Shown: positions 15,377 through 25,268 of the stretch, in pieces
Layout of the letters: each line of letters opens with the position of its first letter
How positions within the stretch are numbered: position 1 is the first letter of the stretch
Source: DATMGU01 sp035555315
Lineage (GTDB): Bacteria > Pseudomonadota > Alphaproteobacteria > ATCC43930 > CGMCC-115725
Reading direction: 5' to 3'
Length of the DNA stretch: 50,833 nucleotides
Assembly (NCBI GenBank): GCA_035555315.1
Contig: DATMGU010000135.1
Span: forward strand, 1-50,833
Translations under genes and position numbers: made by a program
Notes under the pieces: generated by a model
The model's input: only the letters and a program-made list of their open reading frames with translations
Databases searched by the model: none
What the model was told of the DNA's origin: nothing

Positions 15377-15919
15377 ATGCACAGTCGGATTTCTCCGATC
15401 TTTCTCGGCGCTTTGCTGGCAATTGGCCTCAACGGCGCCGCGAATGCCGAACCCGCCGCCCACTCCTCAACCGCCTCGTCATCGCCCGCCCAATCTCCTG
15501 GGGACGCCCAACCTCCTAGGGACGGGAGCACGCTTATCGCCGAGGTAGACCCGAGAGGCTTGAAGAAGACCGAGATCGGTTTGCCGAAAGCTCAGGCGCA
15601 GACGGGCAAGGCGTCATGGTATGGCAAGCACTGGCGAGGCAAGCCGACCGCCAGCGGCGAACCGATGAATCCGGACAAGCTGACCGCGGCCAGCAAGACC
15701 CTGCCGATCGGCTCGACGGTTGAAGTCACCAATATGAAGAACGGTAAAACCGTGCGCGTGCGCATCAACGATCGGGGGCCGTATGTCAAAGGCCGGGTCA
15801 TCGATCTGGCTGAAAAGGCGGCCGATCAAATCGGCATGAAAGGGGCTGGCGTGACACCGGTCACCATCCGACCGATCGAGGAAGCCGCGCGCGAGGTCGC
15901 ACCGGTAGATCTGAACTGA
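15377..15919 (+). CDS. rlpA: RlpA-like double-psi beta-barrel protein
   Basis: A 180-residue exported protein. The start at 15377 gives a clean signal peptide (MHSRISPIFLGALLAIGL, cleavage after ANA); a longer start at 15317 would bury it. Residues about 70-170 form the RlpA barrel: GKASWYGKHWRGKPTASGE, LTAASKTLPIGSTVEV and VRVRINDRGPYVKGRVIDL, with the catalytic-type Asp in NDRGP. RlpA proteins are septal lytic transglycosylases acting on denuded glycan. This copy has neither a lipobox Cys nor a C-terminal SPOR domain, so it is a short periplasmic form and may not localise to the septum in the usual way. The gene ends in a 14-bp tandem duplication. Confidence 0.88.
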   Translation: MHSRISPIFLGALLAIGLNGAANAEPAAHSSTASSSPAQSPGDAQPPRDGSTLIAEVDPRGLKKTEIGLPKAQAQTGKASWYGKHWRGKPTASGEPMNPDKLTAASKTLPIGSTVEVTNMKNGKTVRVRINDRGPYVKGRVIDLAEKAADQIGMKGAGVTPVTIRPIEEAAREVAPVDLN

Positions 15920-15935
15920 TCGATCTGAACTCATC
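15908..15935. repeat. 14-bp tandem duplication across the rlpA stop
   Basis: GATCTGAACTGATC (15908-15921) is followed directly by GATCTGAACTCATC (15922-15935). The first copy contains the TGA of rlpA. Confidence 0.8.
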
Positions 15936-16007
15936 CGGGCAACCGGCGTTGGTTGGCTAAGCGACGGCGCATCCGGCGCCGCGCGAGAACCAGAATGGGA
16001 GACCCTC

Positions 16008-16190
16008 ATGGATAAGGATCGGATGCACGGCGCCGCTCACCAAGCCAAGGGCAGCGTGAAGGAAGCCGTTGGCAAGATGACCGGCGACAGCAAGACCATC
16101 GCCAAAGGCAAGGGCGAGAAGGCCGCGGGCAAAGTCCAGAGCGCCGTCGGCGGCGCCAAGGATAAGATCCGGGAAACCATCAAGCACTAA
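16008..16190 (+). CDS. CsbD family stress protein
   Basis: A 60-residue Lys/Ala/Gly-rich protein: MDKDRMHGAAHQAKGSVKEA, then KGKGEKAAGKVQSAVGGAKDKI. This is the CsbD/YjbJ pattern with the A-x-G-K repeats. Members are abundant, disordered or helical proteins induced by general stress in many bacteria; their molecular role is not established. It is a single-gene transcript with its own strong terminator. Confidence 0.9.
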   Translation: MDKDRMHGAAHQAKGSVKEAVGKMTGDSKTIAKGKGEKAAGKVQSAVGGAKDKIRETIKH

Positions 16191-16204
16191 CGCCCGCCAG
16201 AACG

Positions 16205-16243
16205 AACACCCCGCGGCGCCGATCGTGCCTCGCGGGGTGTTTT
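16205..16243 (+). terminator. Rho-independent terminator after csbD-like gene
   Basis: AACACCCCGCG (16205-16215) pairs perfectly with CGCGGGGTGTT (16231-16241), followed by further T's. It also faces the end of the convergent thioesterase gene. Confidence 0.9.
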
Positions 16244-16273
16244 GCTAGCCTGTGGGGTGTTTTGCTAGCCTGG
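16234..16273. repeat. 20-bp tandem duplication joining terminator and thioesterase stop
   Basis: GGGGTGTTTTGCTAGCCTGT (16234-16253) is repeated at 16254-16273 with only the last base changed. The first copy holds the right arm and T-run of the terminator. The second holds the TAG of the convergent thioesterase gene, so each copy carries a potential stop for that gene. Confidence 0.88.
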
Positions 16274-16678
16274 CTGGGACTGGTCGATCTGGCGCGGCCG
16301 CCGCTGGTCGTCGATCGCCACGAAGGTGAAGACGCCTTCGGTGACCTTGGTGCGCTGGTCGCCATGCAGGGGCCGCGCCCAAGCCTCCACGAGAATGGTG
16401 ATCGAGGTGCGCCCCAGCTTGGTGATGGATGCGTAGCAGCTCACCTCGTCGCCGACCACGACCGGGCGGTGGAACTTCATGGCCTCGATGGCGATGGTCG
16501 CGACCCGGCCCCGCACCCGCTGCCCGGCGGCATAGCCGCCCGCCAGATCCATCTGCGACAGCAGCCAGCCCCCGAAGATATCGCCGTTCGGATTGGTATC
16601 CGCCGGCATCGCAATCGCCCGCAGCGCCGGTTCCCACGGGGGCGGCCCCGGACGATCCACAGATTGAACGATCGTCAT
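16265..16678 (-). CDS. Acyl-CoA thioesterase, YciA/hot-dog family
   Basis: A 137-residue single hot-dog domain that hydrolyses acyl-CoAs. Family motifs: PADTNPNGDIFGGWLLSQMD (catalytic Asn/Asp region on the central helix), AIEAMKFHRPVVVGDEVSCYA and TKVTEGVFTFVAID. Length fits YciA-type enzymes, which form hexamers and act in the cytoplasm. The C-terminus runs into a duplicated 20-bp segment. It is divergent from parE. Confidence 0.9.
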   Translation of the reverse strand: MTIVQSVDRPGPPPWEPALRAIAMPADTNPNGDIFGGWLLSQMDLAGGYAAGQRVRGRVATIAIEAMKFHRPVVVGDEVSCYASITKLGRTSITILVEAWARPLHGDQRTKVTEGVFTFVAIDDQRRPRQIDQSQPG

Positions 16679-16729
16679 CCCATACCCCTATATCCAGCGG
16701 CCGGACAGGCCCGCCCCTACTGCATCTGC

Positions 16730-16759
16730 TTGCTTTGCCACGAGGCTGCTTCCTATACT
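16730..16759 (+). promoter_or_regulatory. parE promoter, apparently driving a leaderless mRNA
   Basis: TTGCTT and TATACT are separated by 18 bp. The -10 ends only 7 bp before the parE ATG, so transcription should begin at or within a base of the start codon. No Shine-Dalgarno sequence is present between them. Confidence 0.6.
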
Positions 16760-16766
16760 CCGCGCC

Positions 16767-18794
16767 ATGGCGGATCTTTTCGACAGCAACGCGGCACGCA
16801 AACCGGAAACCTATTCTGCCAAGGACATCGAGGTTCTGGAAGGGTTGGAGCCGGTGCGGCGTCGACCCGGCATGTATATCGGCGGCACCGACGAGCGCGC
16901 ATTGCATCATCTGGCGGCCGAAATCCTCGACAATGCGATGGACGAGGCCGTCGCCGGCCATGCCAGCCGCATCGAAATGGAACTGGCCGAGGACGGCACG
17001 CTGACCATCCGCGACAATGGCCGCGGCATCCCGGTCGACCCGCATCCGAAATTCCCGGACAAATCGGCGCTCGAAGTCATCCTCACCACGCTGCATTCAG
17101 GCGGCAAGTTCGGCGGCGACGTCTATAAGACCGCCGGCGGGCTGCACGGCGTCGGCATCTCGGTGGTCAACGCCCTGTCGGACCGTATGGTGGTGGAGAT
17201 CGCCCGCGACCGGCAGCTGTGGCGCCAGGAATATTCCCGTGGTCTGCCACAGGGCCCCCTCCTGGCACTCGGCCCGGTGCTGAACCGCCGAGGCACCACG
17301 ATCACCGCCCATCCGGACGCGACCGTCTTCGGCCCGGATGCCGCGTTCAAGCCGGCGACCCTCTATCGGCTGGCACGCTCCAAGGCGTATCTGTTCCGAG
17401 GCGTCGAGATCCGCTGGTCCTGCGCCGAGACCCTGCCCCGTCCGGATACGGTGCCGGCGCGCGATACGCTGCATTTCCCGGGCGGCCTCGGCGATTTCCT
17501 GGCATCCAGCCTGACCGACCTGCCCCTGATCGTCGATAAGCCGTTCGTCGGCGAGGCCGATCTCGCCGGTGGCGCCCGGGTCGAGTGGGCGATCGCCTGG
17601 CCGGAGGATGCGGAGGGCTTCGCCCATTATTATTGCAACACCATCCCGACCCATGACGGCGGCACGCATGAGCTGGGCCTGCGCACCGGGCTGACCCGCG
17701 CCATCCGCGCCCATGGCGAGCGGCTGGGCAACAAGCGCGCGGCCGTGGTCGCGGCCGAGGATGTGGTCGGCGGCACGGTCATCCTGTTGTCGCTGTTCAT
17801 GCGCGACCCGCAGTTCCAGGGCCAGACCAAGGATCGGCTGGTGTCGCCGGAGGCGACGCGGCTGGTCGACGCGACGTTGAAGGACCGGTTCGAGCACTTC
17901 CTCGCCGACGATCCGGTCGCCGCCAAAACCCTGCTCGACAGCCTGATCGAGAAAGCCGAGGAACGGCAACGCCGCAAGCAGCAAAAGGAGCTGGGTCGCA
18001 AGACGGCGACCCGCAAGCTGCGCCTGCCCGGCAAGCTGGCGGATTGCACCCGCGACACACAGATCGGCACCGAGATCTTCCTGGTCGAGGGCGACAGCGC
18101 CGGCGGCTCCGCCAAACAGGCGCGCAATCGGGACACCCAGGCGATCCTGCCGTTGCGCGGCAAGATCCTGAACGTCGCCAGCGCCTCGGCCGACAAGATG
18201 CGCGCCAATCAGGAATTGTCGGATCTGATCCTGGCGCTCGGCTGCGGTGCCGGCAAGCAGTACCAGAACGACCGGCTGCGCTACGAGCGGGTCATCATCA
18301 TGACCGACGCCGATGTCGATGGCGCGCATATCGCGGCCTTGCTGATGACGTTCTTCTACCGGGAAATGCCGGAGCTGGTGCGCAACGGGCATCTCTACCT
18401 CGCCCTGCCGCCGCTCTATCGCCTATCGGCCGGCGATCTCAAGATCTATGCCCGCGACGACGCGCATAAGGAAACGCTGATGGCGACGACCTTCAGCGGC
18501 AAAGGCAAGGTGGAGGTCAGCCGATTCAAGGGCTTGGGCGAGATGCCGCCGATCAGCCTGCGCGAGACGACCATGGACCCTAAGACCCGCGTCCTGCTGC
18601 GCGTATGCACCCCCCATACGACACCTCTGGCGCCGCTGTCGGAACTCGACAGCTCCGACGAAGCGGTCCTTGAAGGTGTGGAACAGGCCCGGCGCACGGC
18701 CGTCTTGGTCGAAAGCCTGATGGGCCGCAAACCGGAGCTGCGCTACAATTTCATCCAGGAAAATGCACGCTTCGTCCGCGATCTGGATATTTAG
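16767..18794 (+). CDS. parE: DNA topoisomerase IV subunit B
   Basis: A 675-residue ATPase subunit that with ParC decatenates daughter chromosomes. The GHKL ATPase site has EILDNAMDEAVAGHA, RDNGRGIPVDPHP and KTAGGLHGVGISVVNALS. The TOPRIM part has FLVEGDSAGGSAKQARNR and IIMTDADVDGAHIA. The C-terminus FKGLGEMPP and LMGRKPELRYNFIQENA is canonical. ParE rather than GyrB is favoured by the short length, with no 165-residue insert, and by the divergent N-terminus. parC lies 15 kb away on the other strand, not in an operon. Confidence 0.95.
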   Translation: MADLFDSNAARKPETYSAKDIEVLEGLEPVRRRPGMYIGGTDERALHHLAAEILDNAMDEAVAGHASRIEMELAEDGTLTIRDNGRGIPVDPHPKFPDKSALEVILTTLHSGGKFGGDVYKTAGGLHGVGISVVNALSDRMVVEIARDRQLWRQEYSRGLPQGPLLALGPVLNRRGTTITAHPDATVFGPDAAFKPATLYRLARSKAYLFRGVEIRWSCAETLPRPDTVPARDTLHFPGGLGDFLASSLTDLPLIVDKPFVGEADLAGGARVEWAIAWPEDAEGFAHYYCNTIPTHDGGTHELGLRTGLTRAIRAHGERLGNKRAAVVAAEDVVGGTVILLSLFMRDPQFQGQTKDRLVSPEATRLVDATLKDRFEHFLADDPVAAKTLLDSLIEKAEERQRRKQQKELGRKTATRKLRLPGKLADCTRDTQIGTEIFLVEGDSAGGSAKQARNRDTQAILPLRGKILNVASASADKMRANQELSDLILALGCGAGKQYQNDRLRYERVIIMTDADVDGAHIAALLMTFFYREMPELVRNGHLYLALPPLYRLSAGDLKIYARDDAHKETLMATTFSGKGKVEVSRFKGLGEMPPISLRETTMDPKTRVLLRVCTPHTTPLAPLSELDSSDEAVLEGVEQARRTAVLVESLMGRKPELRYNFIQENARFVRDLDI

Positions 18795-18857
18795 GCTCCC
18801 TGTGCATCGATCAGATCGGCTGTGTCCCCCAGTCGGACCGGCGATGACAGGCTCGTT

Positions 18858-20153
18858 CTAAGTCGATTGCACTTCGACGGTGACGTGTGACAGGGATGCG
18901 AAGCGCCCCAAGCGCGCCCGATAGAATTCCGGACCGCGCTGCTGGCTGGTGATGATCGCGACGATCGCGCCCAGATGGCCGGGCCCGAGCCGCCAGAGAT
19001 GCAGGTCGGTCAGCTGGTCGCCGTCGGTCTCGATCTCCTGGCGTATGCTCGCCGCCATCTGCCGGTCCGGCGTCATGTCGAGCAGGATGGCGCCCGTGTC
19101 GCGCACCAGGCCGTAGGACCAGTTCGCGATCACCAGCATCCCGACGATGCCCATCATCGGGTCCATGAAGGTCCAACCCAGGAATTTCGCGGCAAGCAGG
19201 CCAAGGATCGCCAGCACCGATACGGCGGCGTCCGCGATCACATGGATGAACGCGGCCCGCATGTTGTTGTCGCGATGGGCGACACCGTGGTCGCCATGCC
19301 CGTGGTCGTGTTCTTCGAAAGCAAGCTCGTGGGAATGGACGTGACCGGCATGGCCAAGACGGATGCGCACCGTGAAGGCATGCGGCTCGGGGATCTCCTC
19401 GACCGATTCCAGATAGCCGCCACGGTTGACGAAGGTGAAGGTCTGGTGCGTGCCGTCGGGGCGAGTGGTCTCGACGGCGAGGGACTGCCCTCCCGGTACC
19501 GGCATCAAGCCCTGGCTGCCCTCGAACCGCACCCGGAAGCGCGGCGGCACGCCGTCCTCGAACACTTCGAGCAGCAGAAAGCCATGGCCGGTGTCGATGC
19601 GGCGGACGTCGTCCTCGTGATGATCGGCATGGGTATCGTCATGGCCGTCCCCGTGGCTATGACCATGGCTGTGGCCGTGGCTATGCCCGTGATCGCCGCC
19701 GCTCAGGAGCCAAGCGCTGGCGATATTCACGAACAGGCCGAGAAAGGCGATCGGGATGGCAACGTCGAAGTTGATGACAACAGGCTGAAGCAGGCGCGAG
19801 ATCGCCTCATAGCCGATCAACAGCGCAATCATCGCCAGGATGACGGCGCTGGAGAACCCGGCGAGATCACCGAGCTTGCCGGTGCCGAAGGCAAAGGACG
19901 GATCGGCCGCGTGTTTCCGAGAATAGGTGTAGGCAATCGCCGCGATCAGCAGGGCCGCGGCGTGGGTAGACATGTGCAGGCCATCGGCCACGAGGGCCAA
20001 CGAGCCGTATAGGCTGCCGCCGCCGATCTCGAGCACCATCAGGGCAGCGCACAGCGCAATCACCGCCCAGGTCTTGCGTTCGTTCTTCTCGTGACCGGCG
20101 CCGAGAAACACGTGGCTGTGCGCCCCCGGGCGCAACGAAACCTGGTCGCTCAT
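18858..20153 (-). CDS. dmeF: Cation diffusion facilitator, DmeF-like Co/Ni efflux
   Basis: A 431-residue inner-membrane antiporter. Six transmembrane helices are visible, with the metal-site pattern HMSTHAAALLIAA in helix 2 and HVIADAAVSVLAILG in helix 5. The cytosolic loop after helix 4 holds a His-rich stretch (GHSHGHSHGHSHGDGHDD), and an insert of about 100 residues follows (ETTRPDGTHQTFTF, IPEPHAFTVRIRLGHAGH). As far as I recall, this insert also occurs in RcnA-type nickel/cobalt exporters, which supports Co/Ni over Zn. The start at 20153 follows GAGCGAGAG. The gene lies 10 bp downstream of an RcnR/CsoR-type repressor. Confidence 0.88.
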   Translation of the reverse strand: MSDQVSLRPGAHSHVFLGAGHEKNERKTWAVIALCAALMVLEIGGGSLYGSLALVADGLHMSTHAAALLIAAIAYTYSRKHAADPSFAFGTGKLGDLAGFSSAVILAMIALLIGYEAISRLLQPVVINFDVAIPIAFLGLFVNIASAWLLSGGDHGHSHGHSHGHSHGDGHDDTHADHHEDDVRRIDTGHGFLLLEVFEDGVPPRFRVRFEGSQGLMPVPGGQSLAVETTRPDGTHQTFTFVNRGGYLESVEEIPEPHAFTVRIRLGHAGHVHSHELAFEEHDHGHGDHGVAHRDNNMRAAFIHVIADAAVSVLAILGLLAAKFLGWTFMDPMMGIVGMLVIANWSYGLVRDTGAILLDMTPDRQMAASIRQEIETDGDQLTDLHLWRLGPGHLGAIVAIITSQQRGPEFYRARLGRFASLSHVTVEVQST

Positions 20154-20163
20154 CTCTCGCTCC

Positions 20164-20442
20164 TCACTTGAAATAGCTGTGGACGACGTCGACCAGCTGG
20201 TCGACGGCATCCTCCTTGAGGGCACCGGGATCCTTTTCGCGGTCGACCAGATGCGTCCGGACGTGGTCCTCGACCACCTCTGCCAGCAGGCCGTTGATGG
20301 CGCCGCGGCACCCCGCGATCAGGTGCATGACCTTCTCGCAGCCGAGTTCGTCGTCAAGAGCGCGCTCGATCGCCTCGACCTGCCCGCGGATCCGGCGGAC
20401 CCGGTTCAGCAGTTTCTGCTTCTCGCGAACGGTGTGGCTCAT
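20164..20442 (-). CDS. dmeR: RcnR/CsoR-family metal repressor, DmeR-like
   Basis: A 92-residue all-helical repressor. Its start MSHTVREKQKLLNRVRRIRGQVEAIERAL is typical of the RcnR/FrmR branch, with an N-terminal metal-ligand His3, and the conserved Cys35 in LGCEKVMHLIAGCRGA. His60 lies in VEDHVRTHLV. Proteins of this branch bind G/C-tract operators and release DNA on Ni/Co binding (RcnR, DmeR) or on formaldehyde (FrmR). The adjacent efflux gene and upstream G-tract favour metal sensing. It is the first gene of the pair. Confidence 0.9.
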   Translation of the reverse strand: MSHTVREKQKLLNRVRRIRGQVEAIERALDDELGCEKVMHLIAGCRGAINGLLAEVVEDHVRTHLVDREKDPGALKEDAVDQLVDVVHSYFK

Positions 20443-20455
20443 GATACTCCCAAAT

Positions 20456-20476
20456 TAGTATAGGGGGGTATCCTAT
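20456..20476 (-). promoter_or_regulatory. Predicted DmeR/RcnR operator
   Basis: AGTATAGGGGGGTATCCTAT at 20457-20476 has a G6 tract flanked by inverted ATA/TAT sequences, matching the general form of RcnR/CsoR-family operators. It lies 14 bp upstream of the repressor start, over the likely -10 region. Confidence 0.72.
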
Positions 20477-20539
20477 ATTCGGCATGTCACGTCAAGTGGC
20501 TTTGATCCCGAAGGGCGGCGGAGTCAGGCTGTAAGCCCC

Positions 20540-22990
20540 CTACCCGCTGCTCAGCACCAGGCGCAGCTTGGTCTCGAGATCGTCGCGACCATAGGGCTTG
20601 CCGAGCACCGCGACGTCGTCCAGCAAACCATGGTGATTGGCAAGGGCGGCGGCGGTATAGCCCGAGGTCAACAGCACCTTGAGATCGGGCCGAACGCGCC
20701 GGGCCTCCACCGCCAGTTGGGCGCCATTCATGCCGCCCGGCATCACCACATCGGAAAACAGGATGTCTATGCGAATATTGGCGCCGAGCTGCTCCAGGGC
20801 GTCGCGCGCATTCGTCGCCGAGATGACCGTGTAGCCAAGCTCGTTCAAGCTCAGCACCGCGATCGACAAAACGTCCAGATCGTCTTCGACCACCAGCACC
20901 GTCTCGCCATATGCGGCGCGGCGTAGGGGCACCGCGGCGCGGGTCTGTTCGATGCGCGGGGAGTTGGCCGATTTCGGCAAATAGAGCTTCACCGTCGTGC
21001 CGACATCGACCTCGGAATAGATCTTGATATGGCCACCGGCCGATTTCACGAAGCCATAAGCCTGAGACAATCCCAACCCCGAGCCCTTGCCGACTTCCTT
21101 GGTGGTGAAGAACGGGTCGAAGGCGCGGGCCATGGTCGCCGTATCCATGCCGTGCCCCGTGTCCGACACCGCGATCAAGCTATAAGGGCCGGGAACCACT
21201 TCCGGACTGTCGGCTGTATAGGCTTCGTCCAGCAGGACATTACGGCTCTCGATGACGATCCCGCCGCCGCGCCCGACCATGGCGTCCCGCGCGTTGACCA
21301 CCAGGTTCAGGATGACCGCCTCGAATTGCACGGGATCGATCTGCACCGGATCGAGGGAGGGATCGAGCTCCAGCGTCAACTTGACCGCCTCGCCGATGGC
21401 ACCGCGCACCAGCGGGTCGAAATTCAGCAGCAGCTTGTTCGGATTGACGGTCTCCGGCCGCAACACCTGCTGACGCGAAAACGCCATCAGCTGCTTGATC
21501 AGGCGTTCGCCGCGACGCGATGCCTTCAGCGCATTGTCCGATAGCCTCGCCACCCGTTGGCTATCCTCGGGATGCCGCAGCATCAACTCCAGGGCGCCCG
21601 TTATGACGGTCAGCAGATTGTTGAAATCATGGGCGACACCGCCGGTAAGCTTGCCGACCGCCTCCATCTTCTGCGACTGCCGAAGCTGATCCTCCATGGT
21701 GCGCCGGTCGGTCACATCCATCACCACCCCGGCGATGCGGGAGGCCGCACCCTGCTCGTCATGATCGACACGCGCGGTCATGCTGATCCACCGCACGCTG
21801 CCGTCCGCCCGGCGGATGCGCCGTTCGAACGACAATCGGCCGGAGGGCACCGCCGCCTCGAAGGCTTGCTCGACGCTCTCGCGATCCTCTGGCAGGACAT
21901 GCTCCAGCAGCGCCTCCCGGTCCCAGCTTGGGCACGGTGCGGTGTAGCCGAAGATCCGGTCGTGCCGCGCCGAACGCCGCGCGGCGCCGGTCGCGAGATC
22001 CAGATCCCAGAGGCCCATGCCGGCGGCTTCCAGCGCCAAATCCAGACTGTCCCGGGCCGTCCGCAGGTCGGCCTCGGCGACCGCGTGCCGGGTAGCGGAG
22101 ACATCCGCCCGGGTCTGCAACACATCGATCTCGCGCAGATACACCCCGAGGATCACGCATCCCGACAACAAGGCTTCGATCCGGCCGCCGTACCAGCCGA
22201 TCGTGCCGCGCGCGGCACCGGTCAGGGTCAGCAGATTGTCGAGGATCAGCAGCACCAGGGAAACCGCCAGCCACACTTCGAGAACCGTGCGGCCTTGGCG
22301 CGTGACGCGCCACAGCATGACCAGAGCGGCGATCGTCAGCAGCTCGACGCCCGGTCCGATCCCGGAGGTCGTCAGCAAGGTATAATCGTCACCGACCACG
22401 CATTTCGGCAGATATTGGACGAAACCGACGCACAACACCGCGCAGGCCGCGATCAGCAGCACGATGCCGGCGGCGGTGGCGAGCGACAGCAGGGGAACCC
22501 GTGCCGTGGCGACCAGCGGATGGCGGTTCCCGCGGACCACCGCCGCGTAGATCAAGGCCGAGATCGGCGGCCCCAAATGCCAAAACGTCCAGAGCCAGAT
22601 GGTCGTGTCGGGACCGTTGCCCAGCAGCCGGTCGGTCGTGAAGATGTTTGGGAAAGTAAGCAGCTGAACGGTGACGATGGCGGCGGTGTAAAGGCAGCCC
22701 CCACCGACGATCAGCACCGGCACCGAGCGGCTGCGGTGAAATTGCGCGAACAGCAGAAAGGCGCTTACCGCATAGGCAACGATCAGCGCGGTCTGATACA
22801 TCGCCACGAAACCAGGAATCGGCGGCAGACGGTCGGCCGCCATCGGCAAGAGCGCCGCCGTCGCCAGCGCGAACAGCAGCAAGATTATCGCGGCGATCCG
22901 ATATTGAGCCGTCTCGGCCGGCACCGACGCCAGGGACTCGGGCATCGGCGACGCCATGAGGATGGGTTCGGCAAGGTACGCCTGTTTCAC
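20540..22990 (-). CDS. Hybrid histidine kinase (MASE4 - PAS - HisKA - HATPase - REC)
   Basis: About 816 residues from the GTG at 22990, preceded by GGGAAGAAGAG; the frame is open to a TTG at 23047. The N-terminal 270 residues have about eight hydrophobic helices with the MASE4 pattern (GFVAMYQTALIVAYAVSA, LLTFPNIF, WHLGPP). A PAS domain follows with a PAC motif (RRADGSVRWISM), then GGVAHDFNNLLTVI with the phospho-His, NLVVNARDAM, DTGHGMD and FDPFFTTKEVGKGSGLGLS. The C-terminus is a receiver (VLVVEDDLDV, LFSDVVMPGG, LGKPYG). The signal sensed is unknown. The attached receiver could exchange phosphate with stand-alone receivers such as those at 13882 and 14345 (inference). Confidence 0.92.
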   Translation of the reverse strand: MKQAYLAEPILMASPMPESLASVPAETAQYRIAAIILLLFALATAALLPMAADRLPPIPGFVAMYQTALIVAYAVSAFLLFAQFHRSRSVPVLIVGGGCLYTAAIVTVQLLTFPNIFTTDRLLGNGPDTTIWLWTFWHLGPPISALIYAAVVRGNRHPLVATARVPLLSLATAAGIVLLIAACAVLCVGFVQYLPKCVVGDDYTLLTTSGIGPGVELLTIAALVMLWRVTRQGRTVLEVWLAVSLVLLILDNLLTLTGAARGTIGWYGGRIEALLSGCVILGVYLREIDVLQTRADVSATRHAVAEADLRTARDSLDLALEAAGMGLWDLDLATGAARRSARHDRIFGYTAPCPSWDREALLEHVLPEDRESVEQAFEAAVPSGRLSFERRIRRADGSVRWISMTARVDHDEQGAASRIAGVVMDVTDRRTMEDQLRQSQKMEAVGKLTGGVAHDFNNLLTVITGALELMLRHPEDSQRVARLSDNALKASRRGERLIKQLMAFSRQQVLRPETVNPNKLLLNFDPLVRGAIGEAVKLTLELDPSLDPVQIDPVQFEAVILNLVVNARDAMVGRGGGIVIESRNVLLDEAYTADSPEVVPGPYSLIAVSDTGHGMDTATMARAFDPFFTTKEVGKGSGLGLSQAYGFVKSAGGHIKIYSEVDVGTTVKLYLPKSANSPRIEQTRAAVPLRRAAYGETVLVVEDDLDVLSIAVLSLNELGYTVISATNARDALEQLGANIRIDILFSDVVMPGGMNGAQLAVEARRVRPDLKVLLTSGYTAAALANHHGLLDDVAVLGKPYGRDDLETKLRLVLSSG

Positions 22991-23040
22991 GGCACTCTTC
23001 TTCCCGACAATTCCGGCTCGACATTGAAGCGCGAGTTTTG

Positions 23041-23291
23041 TTGACAATTAATGAATAAGGGCTAAGTACCAGGGAATATGCACCGTGGGTTCGCCGATCC
23101 AAGTTGATGGCTTGGCCGATCAGTCGGCTCTGCCATCAACCGGTCACACCTCAGGCGTATCGTGCCATAGGGTGCGATGCATGGCAGAGGTCCACGTCGG
23201 GCACGCACGACACCTTTGACTTTCCAGCACCAAGCGCCCAAGTACTGGCTGCTCGTAATCGTACGAAGCCAAAACCGGAAAATAACTATCC
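23041..23291 (+). promoter_or_regulatory. Promoter and long leader of the DEAD-box helicase gene
   Basis: TTGACA at 23041-23046 and TAAGTA at 23063-23068, 16 bp apart, form a plausible promoter. This would leave an untranslated leader of about 215 nt before the helicase start. Long leaders are known for cold-inducible RNA-helicase genes in other bacteria. No known riboswitch was recognised in it. Confidence 0.4.
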
Positions 23292-24887
<1,596 letters not shown>

Positions 24888-24934
24888 AGGCCCGCCCGAA
24901 GCTCAAGCTCACTGGCGGCCGGAGATCCGATGCC

Positions 24935-25192
24935 ATGAAGACCATCTTCGTCAATGTGAAGTGCGAGCTAGGCAAGGCTTACACCGTCGCCGGCGAGGCG
25001 GTCGAGCAGGTCGAACAGGTGTCGGAGGTGTATTCCACCTCCGGCCAGTGGGACCTGATGATGAAGTGCTATCTGCCGGAAGAAGGGGATATCGGTCGCT
25101 TCGTGACCGAGAAGCTGCAGACGCTTCCGGGGGTGAAGGACACGTTCACGATCATCGCCTACAAGGCCTTCTCCGAAGACAAATCCTACTGA
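24935..25192 (+). CDS. Stand-alone Lrp/AsnC ligand-binding (RAM) domain protein
   Basis: An 85-residue protein lacking the usual HTH. It has the beta-alpha-beta-beta-alpha-beta pattern of the Lrp effector domain: TIFVNVKCELGKAYTVAGEA, VSEVYSTSGQWDLMMKCYL, VTEKLQTLPGVKDTFTIIA. Such SARP-like domains bind amino acids and oligomerise. GGAG lies 8 bp upstream of the ATG. It precedes the transsulfuration genes by 76 bp and may sense an amino acid for them (inference from position only). Confidence 0.88.
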   Translation: MKTIFVNVKCELGKAYTVAGEAVEQVEQVSEVYSTSGQWDLMMKCYLPEEGDIGRFVTEKLQTLPGVKDTFTIIAYKAFSEDKSY

Positions 25193-25268
25193 CCGCCCTT
25201 CCGACGCGGGACTTCAGCGGCGCGCACGGCGTATAAGATAGCGCCGTTCCCTCTGGAAGGACGTCATC

